This document shows positions 50,931 to 62,090 of a stretch of DNA of 64,000 nt, one piece after another. Source of the stretch: Lithodes maja (taxonomy: Eukaryota; Arthropoda; Malacostraca; Decapoda; Lithodidae); contig JBAKBP010007622.1 in the NCBI GenBank assembly GCA_037953745.1, positions 34,102-98,101 on the forward strand. Direction: 5' to 3'. The stretch's first letter is position 1. Every line of letters starts with the position of its first letter. The notes under the pieces are model-generated. The model made no database searches and was not told where the DNA came from. It saw only the letters and a program-made list of their open reading frames with translations. Position numbers and translations under genes: made by a program.

Positions 50931-52350
50931 TAATATATCTTATGCAAACAAGTACAAGAGTTACGATACCAAGACTGACCACAAGACTAGCACCGTCCCA
51001 TTTAAGAAGGGGCCGGGCCCTTCCCAGTACCAAGGGAAGCCCAAAGGGGAGTTAGAGTGTTATCAATGTCATAAAAAGGGGCACTTTGCAAGAGTCTGTC
51101 CTAGCAAACCACCTACAGCAGCTGTGTCTTTGGCCTGCAACATTGGTGTGTCTCTGAAGTCTTCTGAGTTTGCCCGGGGCAGTTCGTCAGAGGCTGAGGC
51201 ACAGCCAGTGCAGAAGCACCTGGGAGGCTCGAACCCTGCTCAGGATGTTTTTTGCGACCATAGAGGACGGGGTTGCGTGATGTGGGCGGGGCGCAAGCAT
51301 GGAGTAGAGGTCTTGCGTGATACAGGTGCTTCCCAGACTTTGATGAAAAACTTGACTGGCTACCCTATAAATGCGGCTCGGGTGGTAGTGGTGCAGGGTA
51401 TTAATGCAACTCGGTCATACCCGCTGGTGCGGTTGGAGTTGGAGGTGGATGGTGTGGCACGTGAATTGGATGTTGGGATTGTGGAGAAACTGCCAGTGGA
51501 GGGCGTCGACCTTCTTCTCGGCAACGACTTTGCAATGCCCGCTTCTGAGGTTCTACCCTTAGTCGTTGCCGAGAGGCCGGCCGACGTGAGTAGGGAAGAG
51601 CGAGAGTGGGTCGAGCGGTGCCAGGCACAACCCATGGCGTGTGCTGTCACCCGAGCTCGGGCAGCTAAAGTGTCACAGCCTAGTCCTCCGTCTTCAGACC
51701 AGCAGAGGAACGATCAACAGGAGGAGGCTAAAGCTGGAGTTGGTTTTAAGAGTTTTGACTCGGCGGCTCTCCTGGGTGATTCAGTATTAGCACCATTACT
51801 TAGTTCTGGAGTAGCCCCTGGGCCTGTCATCGAGAGTGACGAGGCTGGGCATGACGAGTCTCCACGACAGCAACGTTATGAACATCGAGAGAGACAGAGG
51901 GAGCAGCCCAGTATCGGGGAGGGTCATGCATTGCTCCGGGAGCAGTTAGATCGCTTGGCACCCTCAGATATACGTCGGTTGCAGCTGGAGGACCCTGAGC
52001 TCCAAACGTGTGCTAATGGAGCTGTGGAGCTCGACGAGGACGGTGATGCACAGCCGGGAGATTTTTTTTATTTAGATGGCATCCTCTATCGGCGTTTTCA
52101 AGACCCTAACCGTAGCTGGAAAAAGGGGTCCGGAGTAGTGGACCAGTTGGTGGTGCCGCGGGAGTGCAGGGATAGCCTACTGAGTTTGGCGCATGACACA
52201 CCGCTGGCAGGACATTTGGGGGTAAGAAAAACGGTGGCGGCTTTGGGGAAGTTGTTTTGGTGGCCGGGGATGAAGTCTCATGTGCAGTCATGGATAAACT
52301 CATGTGATATTTGTCAACGGGTCGGGAAACCAAACCCAAGTTATTCCTAA
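50920..52350 (+). pseudogene. Zinc knuckle, protease and integrase start, frame-shifted
   Basis: This continues gag in the +1 frame: CYQCHKKGHFARVC knuckle, protease LRDTGASQTLM, and the integrase zinc domain (AHDTPLAGH...SCDICQ). It shifts out of frame at about 52333, where CCAAACCCAAG has one base more than the intact relative. The first break is in a C8 run, so a one-base insertion is the simplest cause, but a programmed shift between gag and pol cannot be excluded. Confidence 0.85.
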
Positions 52351-53416
52351 AGCTCCGTTGCACCCTATTCCTGTAATTGGGCCACCTTTTAGTAAGATTG
52401 TTGTTGACATGGTTGGTCCACTCCCTCCCACAAAGGCTGGTAATAAATTTTTGTTAACCATCATGGATGTTGCCACTAGATACCCCGATGCATACCCCAT
52501 GAAAAACGGCATGGCTAAGACGGTAGTCAGTAACTTGTTGTGGTACTTTTCAAGGTACGGGTACCCGGAGGAGATTCAGTCTGACCAGGGGTCCAATTTC
52601 ACCTCCAATCTCTTTAAGCAAACAATGCAACAGCATGGGATACGGGCGGTGGTATCGTCAGCGTATCACCCTGAGAGCCAAGGGGTGCTTGAGCGGTGGC
52701 ATGCCACCCTTAAAAGCATGCTCAGGTGTTATTGTGCTGACAACGGAAGAGATTGGGATCTTGGATTGCCGTATGTACTGTTTGCTGCTCGGGAAGTGCC
52801 TGGTGAGAGCCTGGGATTTAGTCCAAACGAGCTGATTTTTGGACACCGCGTCAGGGGCCCCCTTAATATGCTGCGGGAAATTTGGGAAGGAACTGTGCAG
52901 CCTTGTTCCTTGTTAAAGTATGTGTTTGAAAGCCGTGAGCGCATGCTTAAGAGTCTGGAGATGGCAGGTCGGAATTTAACAGGATCACAAGCTTTAATGA
53001 AGGACAGGTATGATCGCAAAGTGAAGCTCCGGAAGTTCATTGTAGGACAAGAGGTATTAATTTTGTTGCCTTTGGTTGGTAACCCCTTGTCTGCGAAGTA
53101 TACTGGACCCTATAAAATTGTGGAGAAAATTTCGGACCTAGATTACCTTGTTGCCACTCCAGACCGGAGGAAAAAGAACCAGTTATGTCACGTGAACCTG
53201 ATAAAAGAGTATGTGAGGCGCCCCTCTGAGCCTCTCACTGTCCCTGTGTTGGCTTGTTGCGGCCGTGGTGGAGAAGGAGAGGGGGACAGTCAAGCTTCAG
53301 AGGAGGATAGCTGGGATCACCATGTTTCAGCGGATCAGTGGGCGGGGAACTCGAGCCTAAGGGCTGACGAGGCTATAGCTCATTTGCCTGAGCCGCAGTT
53401 TGAAGCTATCCGTTAG
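52333..53416 (+). pseudogene. Integrase core and C-terminal part
   Basis: Third frame: VVDMVGPLPP, SDQGSNFTSNLF and GVLERWHAT give the D,D35E triad. The C-terminal domain DLDYLVATPDRRKKNQLCHV precedes a linker. It ends at an in-frame TAG (53414-53416) exactly in the integrase-RT linker; the intact relative reads on. Confidence 0.87.
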
Positions 53417-54769
53417 TTGCTCGGTTCATACCCCACTGTATTTGCTGAACACCCAGGCCTCACTACTCAGGCTATGCATGATGTTGACGTGGGGGACCAT
53501 CTACCCTTTAAGTCAATCCCGTACCGTGTGCCCCCCATAAAACTACCCGCTCTGAGGGATGAGTTGGAGTATATGCTCGGTAGAGGGTTGATAGAGAAAG
53601 GCACCGTTAAATGGACTTCCCCCGTAACACTGCAGCCTAAGCCAGATGGCAAGGTACGCTTCTGTATTGATTTCCGTAGGCTAAACGGTTTGACTCCAAC
53701 TAACCCATATCCTCTTCCTCGGGTTGATGATAGTGTTGATAAAATTGGTAATGCTCGGTTTTTGTCTAAAGTAGATTTAGTAAAAGGTTACTGGCAAGTA
53801 CCTTTGTCCGAGCGTGCTAAAGAGGTATGTGGTTTTGTGGTGGACGGGAGTACTTACCGGTGTAATGTTATGCCCTACGGACTTAAGAATGCACCAGCAA
53901 CGTTTCAGAACCTGATGAATGAAATTGTCAAGGACATTCCAAATTGCACCGTATACTTGGACGATGTAATCATTTATGATGACGACTTTGAGAGCCATTG
54001 TGAGCACCTGGAGACCTTGTTCCGGAAACTTAGTGAAGCAGGTCTGGTAGTAAATTTGGCAAAGTGTGACTTCGTAAAAGCCACTGTGCAGTACCTTGGG
54101 TTTGTAGTGGGAAGGGGACAGGTGTGCCCTCCTCAGAACAAGGTACAGGCTATCAATAAATTTCCGCACCCAACCACCAAGAAGCAGATTATGAGATTCT
54201 TGGGTATGATAGGCTACTACAGACGCTTTATAAAAGGTTACTCCACGGTGTTGGCACCTCTCACAGATTTGTTATCTAAAGACAAAAAGTTTTTGTGGGC
54301 GCCTGAGTGTGAAAAGGCTTTTAATTTGGTGAAGCATTTGCTGTGTACTCACCCGATACTCAGGGCCCCAGACTTTAACAGGCCTTTTCAGCTGGCAACA
54401 GATGCTAGTGGTGTAGGGGCTGGTGCCGTCTTGCTACAGACAGACAATGAAGGTGTGGAACACCCAGTAAGTTTCTTTTCTAAGAAGTTCAATGCTGCAC
54501 AAAAGAACTATTCTACAATAGAAAAGGAATTACTGGCGATTGTGCTGTCGCTCAGGCACTTCGAGGTGTATGTTCCAGCCTATGGCCCAGTCGTGGTTAT
54601 CTACACTGATCATCACCCTTTGAGATTCCTAAATCAATTTCACAATCGCAATATGAGACTGACCAGGTGGTCTTTGATGTTGCAGGAGTATAACCTGGAC
54701 ATCCGTCATATTGCGGGATGTGACAATGTGATCGCGGATTGTTTATCGAGGGTAGATGATCAGTCGTAG
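53417..54769 (+). CDS. RT and RNase H of the degenerate Gmr1-like element
   Basis: 450 codons in the same frame as the integrase, after the TAG. RT: RFCIDFRRLNGL, SKVDLVKGYWQVPL and YLDDVIIYDDDF. RNase H: ATDASGVGAGAVLL, STIEKELLAI and YTDHHPLRFL, ending CLSRVDDQS. All catalytic residues are kept. Confidence 0.9.
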   Translation: MLGSYPTVFAEHPGLTTQAMHDVDVGDHLPFKSIPYRVPPIKLPALRDELEYMLGRGLIEKGTVKWTSPVTLQPKPDGKVRFCIDFRRLNGLTPTNPYPLPRVDDSVDKIGNARFLSKVDLVKGYWQVPLSERAKEVCGFVVDGSTYRCNVMPYGLKNAPATFQNLMNEIVKDIPNCTVYLDDVIIYDDDFESHCEHLETLFRKLSEAGLVVNLAKCDFVKATVQYLGFVVGRGQVCPPQNKVQAINKFPHPTTKKQIMRFLGMIGYYRRFIKGYSTVLAPLTDLLSKDKKFLWAPECEKAFNLVKHLLCTHPILRAPDFNRPFQLATDASGVGAGAVLLQTDNEGVEHPVSFFSKKFNAAQKNYSTIEKELLAIVLSLRHFEVYVPAYGPVVVIYTDHHPLRFLNQFHNRNMRLTRWSLMLQEYNLDIRHIAGCDNVIADCLSRVDDQS

Positions 54770-55273
54770 GCTATCACAGGTGTATGATCCCGGAGAGATT
54801 GACACACGGGTAGCCTCCTGCTTTAGTTTGAGTAGTATTTTGCGCTTGGTGCTTGTTGGCTCGCGGTTGTAGCCCAGCGTATTGGGTCGTAAAGCAGGAG
54901 TTGAGCGTTTGGTATAGAAGAAAAAATAGGCTGCCCTTATAGTGCAGCCGGAAAAAAACATATTACAATATAAAAATCATAAAAAAACTCTTTCTTTTGT
55001 TATAGATAATTGTATAAGTTTGTCATAGCCTATAGAGTTTGAGTAGTCCATGAACTATCAAACGGCTGAGCTGCTGTAAGCTCGCTCTGGGAGCATGATA
55101 TTATGTCTTTTACTATTGTTGGGAGGAGTTATGAAATGTGAATTTTTTTTTATATAAGATGTGTTTTAGTGATAAACTCAGCGTTGTTTTAGTGCCATGC
55201 GGTCGCTGGGTTTGATGAGGTTCTGCGTGTCAGATTTTAGCTCAGGGTTGAGCAAGTAAAATCTTGGGGGAGG
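54770..55273 (+). other. 3' untranslated region and polypurine tract
   Basis: About 500 bp, no coding signal. It ends AAAATCTTGGGGGAGG directly before the LTR. Confidence 0.65.
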
Positions 55274-57128
55274 TGTGACGCATGCCGAGTATGAGCATGC
55301 TGTACAGAACGCTCAGTCAGACCCCACTCTCGCTAGGATCGTCAGGGCAGGAACTTTGGCTGTAGTCCGTGTAGAGTTTCCTAACTCAGTTTATGTGAGC
55401 CGTTGTACTATAAGTATTATAATTATGTATTTTGTTTTCTTCTAAGTCAACGAGTTCTATTTTATATCATTAGATATAAGTATTGTGTGTGGGACTTATA
55501 TACAGTATAATGAGGAGAAGAGAGAGAGTTATGTAACGACGGCCAGTGAGCGCGCCACGAGGTAGGTAGGCCTCCCTCCCTCCTCCCTCCTCCCTCCTCA
55601 AGCGCGTGGGAAATCCTTTGTCGATCCCAGATTGAGAGAGAATATGACGTAATGATTGTCAGTGGGCGGTCCTTAGTAGTTTGCGATATGCCGCTAGAGG
55701 GCCGAGTATAAAAAGGAGAGGTCCTCGCCACAATTCTTTAGAACTCATCAGGCAGAGCGACTTCTCATATCCCTTGCAACTATCCATATTCTTCCGACTG
55801 ATGTGAACTTTCTCTACTCTCTGAACAGCCTATCTTCTTCTCTTCTCGTCCCTTTTTAACCCATGATCCCTTTGGTGCAGATTTAGTCAGCCAAAGTATT
55901 ATCGCTTGAGTTCTCACGAGATATATGCCTGTTAGATAGCCTATTTTGGAAGGGATAACTAGAATAGGATTGATTGATGTTTGTTGCACTCGTATATGCA
56001 TTTCCCTGTGTACGATTATCCATGTTCCTGTTTTCTGCTGGTTTAGGTAATGCTAGACTGGGATAGGGTTTCGGGAGTTGTGATTTCCTATGAGTACTAG
56101 GTTTTGGTTGAACCGGTACAATTGCAACGGAGACGTGGGAAGCCTAGGTGGTCTTTCTGACTGTGTACCTTGAGAGTTTAGCACTGTGTTGCGAGTGAGG
56201 GCTTTTGCCTTTGCCACCCAACACTGTGCTATCTCGTTTGCTTGACTTTGAGAGGATCGCCAGGAGAGAACCAGATACTAGTGATCTGGATCTCTCAAGA
56301 GAGCATCCCGTCAATTAACGTAATTTGGCCGCACAGTCTTAAGGACCTCGCTAGGCTACGAGCCGCTTGCTCAGCCATTGTTTCCTAACCTTAGATATCC
56401 CAGCTAGACTTTGCTCGACCAGCAGACACAGCATAGTATTGAAGCTTCTCCTTATGTATGTTATTGTTTATGCACTATTGATTTCATGTGTGGCACGCTT
56501 AGCTACTGTAGAGATTAGTGGCCCACGAGCACAATCCTAGTAGGCTATTGTCAGTGCATTGTCGGAGTACTTCTTCTTAATGTTTGCCATTTACTATTGT
56601 CTATTCTTATAATTCTTCTTATGTCAATTTAAAGCCTTTAATATTAGTTAATTGCCAGTGTGTTACTTATTGAATTGCTGTTCAAAATCCGATACTTACT
56701 TCTTACGAGTATTCGAGAAGCATCTAACTTTATCAGAAGATTCCTTGCTTGATGCTCGAGGACTATTGTTTAACGTAACGTAATAGTGCCGATCCGAAGT
56801 AGAGGGTGGAGGACTTCTTAAGTTCTTAGTCAAGGGTGGATTACTTCGGCTTCGGCCAACACTATTCTTTAGTGTTGTAGTACTTTCTTCTTTGTTTGAT
56901 TGTTGACCAGACTAGATAACTCCCGTCTTGTTATTAGTCTGTTGTGTGAAACGCTAGTACCGAGTTCTTGTATACCCCGTTATAGCAGATAGAACTCTGG
57001 AGGGTAGTGGCGTTTTTTGTTCGGCTGGCAGTACTCTGGGGTTGGGATCGTGTGTTTCCGTTGTGGCAGCGAGCCATACTCGAGTCCTGTGTAAGAGCCC
57101 TAGTGTACCCGAGTGCCCGGTCGTAACA
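55274..57128 (+). repeat. 3' LTR of the degenerate Gmr1-like element
   Basis: Near-identical to 47558-49411 with a few indels (GTAGAGTTTCC versus GTAGTTTCC; TATACAGTATAATG versus TATATAATG). Confidence 0.92.
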
Positions 57129-57132
57129 ATAT

Positions 57133-57765
57133 CAACAGATAAACCTTTATATTAAGTGTTCATATTTATAGAGTGCACCAAGCAGTCATTTGTTTCGACC
57201 AGGAACGGCCTACCAGAGAGAGAGAGAATTAATTTTCTCAACTTTCTCACGTCATCCCGGCCTGAGAGAGAGAGAGAGAGTTTCTTTCTTTCTTTCGTCA
57301 TTCTCTCTCGAGAGCGAGAGATTAACTTTCTTCATTCTCTCAACTTTCTCACTTCCTCCTTCCATCGTGCTTCGTGGGCTAATCCTCAACTTTACCCATC
57401 CCTTCTCTCACGTCATCCCGTCTGCACAACTTTTTTTTCTCCGCAGGGTTTGTGCGGAAGGTAGAAACTAGAAAATCATAGATGCCACTGATATCAACTT
57501 GGCCCCATAAACGTTTTTTGACCCTAGGTGGGTCTAAGGGGGGGGGGGGGGGGGGGAAGAGAGAAGGAAGAACATTTGAAGGAAAGTAGGAGTGCAACAG
57601 TTGGTGGGCAGACCACCTTGCTATGTTGTGTGTTTGAAACGTACCGTATGTTTTTGTGTTGGGGCAAGTGGTGTATTTTATTTATGTTTGGTAGCTAGCT
57701 AAGGAACTAAGGTGTGATTATTATTATTAGTATTATATATATATATATACAGTATTATATATATA
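57133..57765. other. No gene seen; simple repeats
   Basis: GA-rich and CT-rich stretches (57210-57420), a G run of 17 at 57539-57556, and (TA)n at 57735-57770. Confidence 0.6.
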
Positions 57766-57786
57766 TAATTTTTTTTTTTTTTTTTT

Positions 57787-58293
57787 TTAATAAATTGGTT
57801 GTGGTTCTTCTGTGTTTATTTTATTTAGACTGCTTTTAAACCAGTTGTTGAATCTTAAATTTGGTTGTTGTGCATAATTTTCCTTAATTTTGTCTAGAGT
57901 TGGGTCTTGTGATAGTTCTAGTTTATGCCATATTTGTGTTGCTTGTCTATGGAGTCTGACATTTAATGGTAATGTGTTTGTGTATTCGTGTATTTGTTGT
58001 GTCGTCATTGTATAGGGGTATCTTCGGTTTGTGGCGAATCTTAGGGCTTTGTTTTGTATTTTTTGTAAGCGTGTGATTTTGGTTTTGCTCATGGTGTGTG
58101 TGGGAATAGGGGGGTATTCTAATATTGGGATTACATAAGCTTTTACAAGGCGAGTTTTTATTTGTGTGTTCATATCTCTGAATAGTTTGCCCAGAGCTGC
58201 TATGGCTAGGCCTTTTCTTTCTGTGATGTGTTGAATATAGCCTTGGGTAGTTATGTGTAGCCCGAGTATTTTTTCCTTTCTGTGCATCTTCAA
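57787..58293 (-). pseudogene. Jockey/I-like LINE, C-terminal domain
   Basis: KILGLHITTQGY, RLVKAYVIPILEYPPIP and TRLQKIQNKALRFATNRRYP are the thumb and post-RT motifs of Jockey-type proteins. The stop TAA lies directly at the poly(A) tail, so there is essentially no 3' UTR. Upstream RT lies in another frame, shifted near 58290. Confidence 0.8.
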
Positions 58294-58600
58294 TTCTATT
58301 GTTATTTACATATATAGGTGTTTTGTTTTTTGCTCCTAGTTGTTGTATTGTGAATTTGTTTGTTTTTATTTTCCATTCTTCTTCATATGTATTGATTGCT
58401 TCTGCTTCTCTTCCTGTTTTTCTGGCTATGATTCCCTTTGAGGGGACTTCATAACCAATGATTTGTGTGATGTCGTCTGCATATGTGATGTGTGTGCCTG
58501 TTTGTGATGATGGTATGTCATGTGTGTATATTGTGAATAGGCTTGGGGAGAGGACTGATCCTTGAGGGACACCGCAGCTTATTGTGATGTTGTTACTCAA
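58285..58600 (-). pseudogene. Jockey/I-like LINE, RT catalytic segment
   Basis: ITISCGVPQGSVLSPSLFTI and ITYADDITQII contain the catalytic YADD. It continues from the 58676-58930 segment after a frameshift at about 58600-58670. Confidence 0.82.
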
Positions 58601-58675
58601 AACTGTTTTTAGTTTTAGTTTTGCTGTTCTGTTATCCAGGAAATTGCATAAGTGTGTCTGTGAGTGGGGGTAAGC

Positions 58676-58930
58676 CTATATTGAGTACGGTAGTTTATAT
58701 TTTAGTCCTGAGTGCCATACCTTATCAAAGGCCTTGGATATATCCCTCAGGACTATGTGGCATTGTCCTTTGTTGGCTTTATTTTTGGCTATTATTTCTG
58801 TTGTCAGAGCTAGTGCCTCCCTTGTTCCTCTCCCTTCCCTGAACCCGTATTGTGTTGTGTTGTATACGTTTGTTGTGTTTAGGAATAGTCTTAATCTTTC
58901 GTTTATGTATAAGGTGTTGATTTTCGGTGT
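58676..58930 (-). pseudogene. Jockey/I-like LINE, RT fingers and palm
   Basis: INERLRLFLNTTNVYNTTQY, GFREGRGTREAL and IVLRDISKAFDKVWHSGL. The block upstream of INERL is displaced to about 59365 by a SINE insertion. Confidence 0.8.
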
Positions 58931-59365
58931 GAGCATCCTGGGTTCGAATCCACGGACTGCCACATGTGTTTGTAAATTTAATTAATCGATTTTAGGAGTA
59001 TGGTTTGTTGTTGGAAGGAACATAATAATTTATATTGGTTCAGGAGTAATTTATCGAGAGGACTTCCCTAAGTGGTTAAGGCCCCATTAATTGTTCTTTC
59101 CATTCACATATGCATAGCCTACGTGAGTTGCAGTTGGGATGTGTGTACATGCTTAGCTTGATATGCAGGATTCGAAGTTGCATAATAAATCGTAGGCAGT
59201 GTCCACCAACCTTTAACTGTCTTCGTGGTGCGATGTATAAGGTGTTGATTTTCGGTGTGAGCATCCTGAGTTCGAATCCACGGACTGCCAAATGTGTTTG
59301 TAAATTTCATTAATCGATTTTAGGAGTATGGTTGGTTGTTGGAAGGAACATAATAATTATTCTTT
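58908..59365 (+). repeat. tRNA-derived SINE(s), two direct copies of a 124-bp end
   Basis: TATAAGGTGTTGATTTTCGG, GGTTCGAATCCACGGACTGC and a tail ending GTTGGAAGGAACATAATAAT occur at 58908-59031 and 59233-59357. Between them CTTCCCTAAGTGGTTAAGGC resembles a tRNA box A. It splits the LINE RT between GKIYERI and NERLRLF. Confidence 0.7.
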
Positions 59366-59467
59366 CATATATCTTTCCTGGCACTTCTAATAATGATATT
59401 GGTCTTTGATTCTCGGTGTAGTGTGAGTTTTTATTGGGTTTGGGAATCAGTCTGATGGTCTATCTAT

Positions 59468-59869
59468 CTATCGCCTGACGCCGTGATCCCTGAAGGGGTG
59501 GCCACGAACGAACCGCCCCCATGCACCTCTGTCCCCAGTCAGTCGACGCCCCTCCCCCCAACCAGCACCGCCTTCGTTCATGTACTTCCTCACTCCATCC
59601 TTCCACCTCTCATTTGGTCTATCTCTCCCTCTCTGTCCCTCCACCTCGCTCTCGTACACCCTCTTAGTCATTCTCTCGCTTTCCATACGTTCCATATGGC
59701 CGAACCATCTCAAGTTGTTCCTTTTCACACTTTCCAGCACATCTACCTCCACACCACACCTCCTTCTTATTTCCTCATTAGTCTGTCTATCCCTCCATGT
59801 AACTCCACACGCACTCCTTAAGTAATTCATTTCCACTGCTCTCACTCTTGGTCCGAGTCTCTCAACCAA
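59468..59869 (-). pseudogene. Nested LINE, C-terminal part
   Basis: RVRAVEMNYLRSACGVTWRD, NEEIRRRCG and LRWFGHMERMESERM are the typical post-RT region of this LINE group. Separated from the RT by a frameshift at about 59900. Confidence 0.75.
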
Positions 59870-59919
59870 CGTCCATGCTTCGCTTGCTTCCGTAAGTCAG
59901 TGTCGGGATTACCACACTG

Positions 59920-60578
59920 TCATGCAAGGACTTCTTCACTTCCATACTGCCTATTTCTTGTTACTGCTTTTAGCGTTCCTACAACCCTCTTCCCCTGTTG
60001 TACCCTCTCCCGCACTTCTTCATGCATAGTCCCATCTTTACTCAGCACACTGCCCAGATACTTAAAAGAGTTGACGATCTCCATAGCCTGACCATTCAGC
60101 TTCACCTCACACTCTGTGACTTCACCCCTTTCAATGACCATAACCTTGCTCTTCCCCGCATTTACCTTCAAATTCCGTTTTTCGCACACTGTTCCAAACT
60201 CATTTACCAGACCCTGCAACTCCCATTCATTATCACTCATCAGAACTGTATCATCCGCAAACAGCAGTATAGGTAATTTCCACTCAATTCCCTCACTTTT
60301 CAGCGATACACCAACATCCACTGCTCTTGATAGTATTTCTTTCATGACTCCATCCATATATACAGTAAACAACCACGGGGACATCACACACCCCTGTTTC
60401 AAACCAACATTCAGGTCAAAGAACTCGCTCTGCTCACTCTCCACACGTACTGCCGCCTTTGCACCCTCATACATGCTCTTCACTGCTTTCAGCAACTTGC
60501 CCTCTACTCCGTATATTCTAAATACTTTCCACAAGCCTTCTCTATCCACTCTGTCATAGGCCTTCTCCAAGTCCATAA
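59920..60578 (-). pseudogene. Nested LINE, reverse transcriptase part
   Basis: FMDLEKAYDRVDREGLWKVF, LKQGCVMSPWLFTVYMDG and the catalytic LLFADDTVLMSD. The open frame extends 58 bp into the host LINE (to 60636), giving a chimeric start. The clade (possibly RTE-related) is not assigned. Confidence 0.82.
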
Positions 60579-60599
60579 AGTCTGATGGTGGCTTCTTTA

Positions 60600-61368
60600 A
60601 GTTTATTTGGGAAGTGTCCTCTACAGAGTGAGGCATTTAATGTTTGTTAATTTAGTTATTGCAGAGTCAGGGAGATTTGTCATGATTGTTTTATTTATTC
60701 CGCTTTTTCCTGGGCTTGTTTTCTTTAGTTTCTTTATTTTTTTTTGTACTTCTTCTGTTGTTATTTTCGTTATTAGGGGAGTGTCATTGTTTTGTCTGTT
60801 TATGTCTATGTTCTGGTGAGGTGTTAACCTGTGTCTGTTTTCTTGCAAAAAGTCTTATGTGATCGTGTCTGGGTAAGTCTGGGTCATTATCGTTCAGAAT
60901 ATTTTCCCAGTGTTGTTTGTGTATGTTGGCTTGCTCTTGTATGCTGTGTATTTTGTTGCCATGTGCGTCGAATGTGTATGTGGGTTCGTTTGTGTCCTGT
61001 CCTTGCATGAGCTTGATTTTTCTCCAGAATACTTCTGGGTATTTATATGTGTTTGAAGTTTCTATTATTTTGTTTGTCCATGCTTCTGTGTTGTCTTCAT
61101 TTAGTATTATTCTGAGTCTGTGTTGTAGTTGTTTGTATAGTCTGTAATGGTTGTAGTCCCAGCCATGTGTTGTTGCGTGTTGTCTTAATCTGTTGTGTTT
61201 TACTATAATTTCTTTTGCTTGTTGGATTAATTTTAAGTTGTCTATTTTTATGTGTTGTGTGGTGGGTATGTGTTTTCTTGTGTTGTTTAAAATTATGTCG
61301 TACCATTTTTCTAGTGTGGTTTCTATATCTTGTGTGTTACCTTCAGTTAGATTGTTTATTTCTGACAT
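60600..61368 (-). pseudogene. Jockey/I-like LINE, endonuclease-RT linker and RT start
   Basis: Two frames: LEKWYDIILNNTRKHIPTTQ through WRKIKLMQGQD and IHKQHWENI (60784-61368), then VQKKIKKLKKTSPGKSGIN (60621-60848). They are shifted relative to one another near 60800. Confidence 0.75.
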
Positions 61369-62090
61369 TTGGGTGTCTATATCTGTTTTGAATTGATCCC
61401 AGTTGGCGGCTTGGAATTTTAGTCTTGGTGGGGATGGTATTAGTATGGGTTGTGTAGAATGATATTGTGGCTATTATTGGGATATGGTCACTTGTTGTGA
61501 TGGGTCCGGGGGTTAGGTGTATGTTGTGATAGGCTTTGTTGTTAGTTGATGCTATGTCGGGTGTTGTGGCTGAGTTGTGACTGTAATAAGTCGGGAAGGA
61601 AGGGCCTATGTGTCTTATTAGTCCGTCTCCTATGAGTCGTCCTAATTGTCTTCCAACAATGTTTTGTGTTGTAGTGTTTATAGTCTGGTGTTTTGCATTT
61701 AGGTCCCCTATTAAGTACACAGGAATATTGTGTCTGAAGAGTCTATAAAAGTCGGGTGTGGGTAGATAATGGTCTGCTGGGGGGGGGGGGGGGTAAGTAT
61801 AGGCTACTGTAGCTATTATTATTGGGCCTGTATCCGTTTGTATTTCTACTGCAATTACAATAGGTCTGATATGAAATCATCATAGAGTTTATGTGTGATG
61901 TTGTTTTTTATTGCTATGGCTGTTCCGTCTATGTGTCTGTTGTTGTTGTTTTTCTTGTGTGTTCTGTATCCTGTTATTTTTAATGATTCATTTTCTGGTA
62001 TGCCATGGCTGTTAATTAGTATTATATGTGGGTTTATGCTTGAGTACCGTATGTGTTGCTTAATGAGTAATTGCGACCGTTCCAGTTAAC
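61343..62090 (-). pseudogene. Jockey/I-like LINE, endonuclease
   Basis: YLIGDLNAKHQ, FPTYYSHNSATTPDIAST and TTSDHIPIIATI (61343-61720) are EEP-nuclease motifs. The N-terminal half (61725-62090) is broken by stops but still shows a TGPIIIATVAYTY block. A G run of 13 lies at about 61780. Confidence 0.75.

Larger units (their letters stand above)
47554..57132 (+). mobile_element. Second Gmr1-like LTR retrotransposon, degenerate
   Basis: LTRs of 1854 and 1855 bp (47558-49411, 55274-57128) with a 4-bp ATAT duplication (47554-47557, 57129-57132). Same TGTGACGC...GTAACA ends, PBS and PPT as the element at 22708-31942, and the same PR-INT-RT-RH order, but gag-pol is broken in three places. The LTR interior differs extensively from the first element, so they are sister subfamilies. 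Confidence 0.92.
59449..60589 (-). mobile_element. 5'-truncated LINE nested in the Jockey/I-like LINE
   Basis: Flanked by an 11-bp duplication AGTCTGATGGT (59449-59459 and 60579-60589). The 3' end has (CTAT)n at 59460-59470. Removing the insert restores continuity of the host LINE reading frame in this segment. Confidence 0.88.

Noticed and set aside
58916..58965. tRNA gene suggested by GGTTCGAATCCACGG
   Set aside because: The same sequence recurs 325 bp away with an identical non-tRNA tail inside a LINE; SINE-derived.
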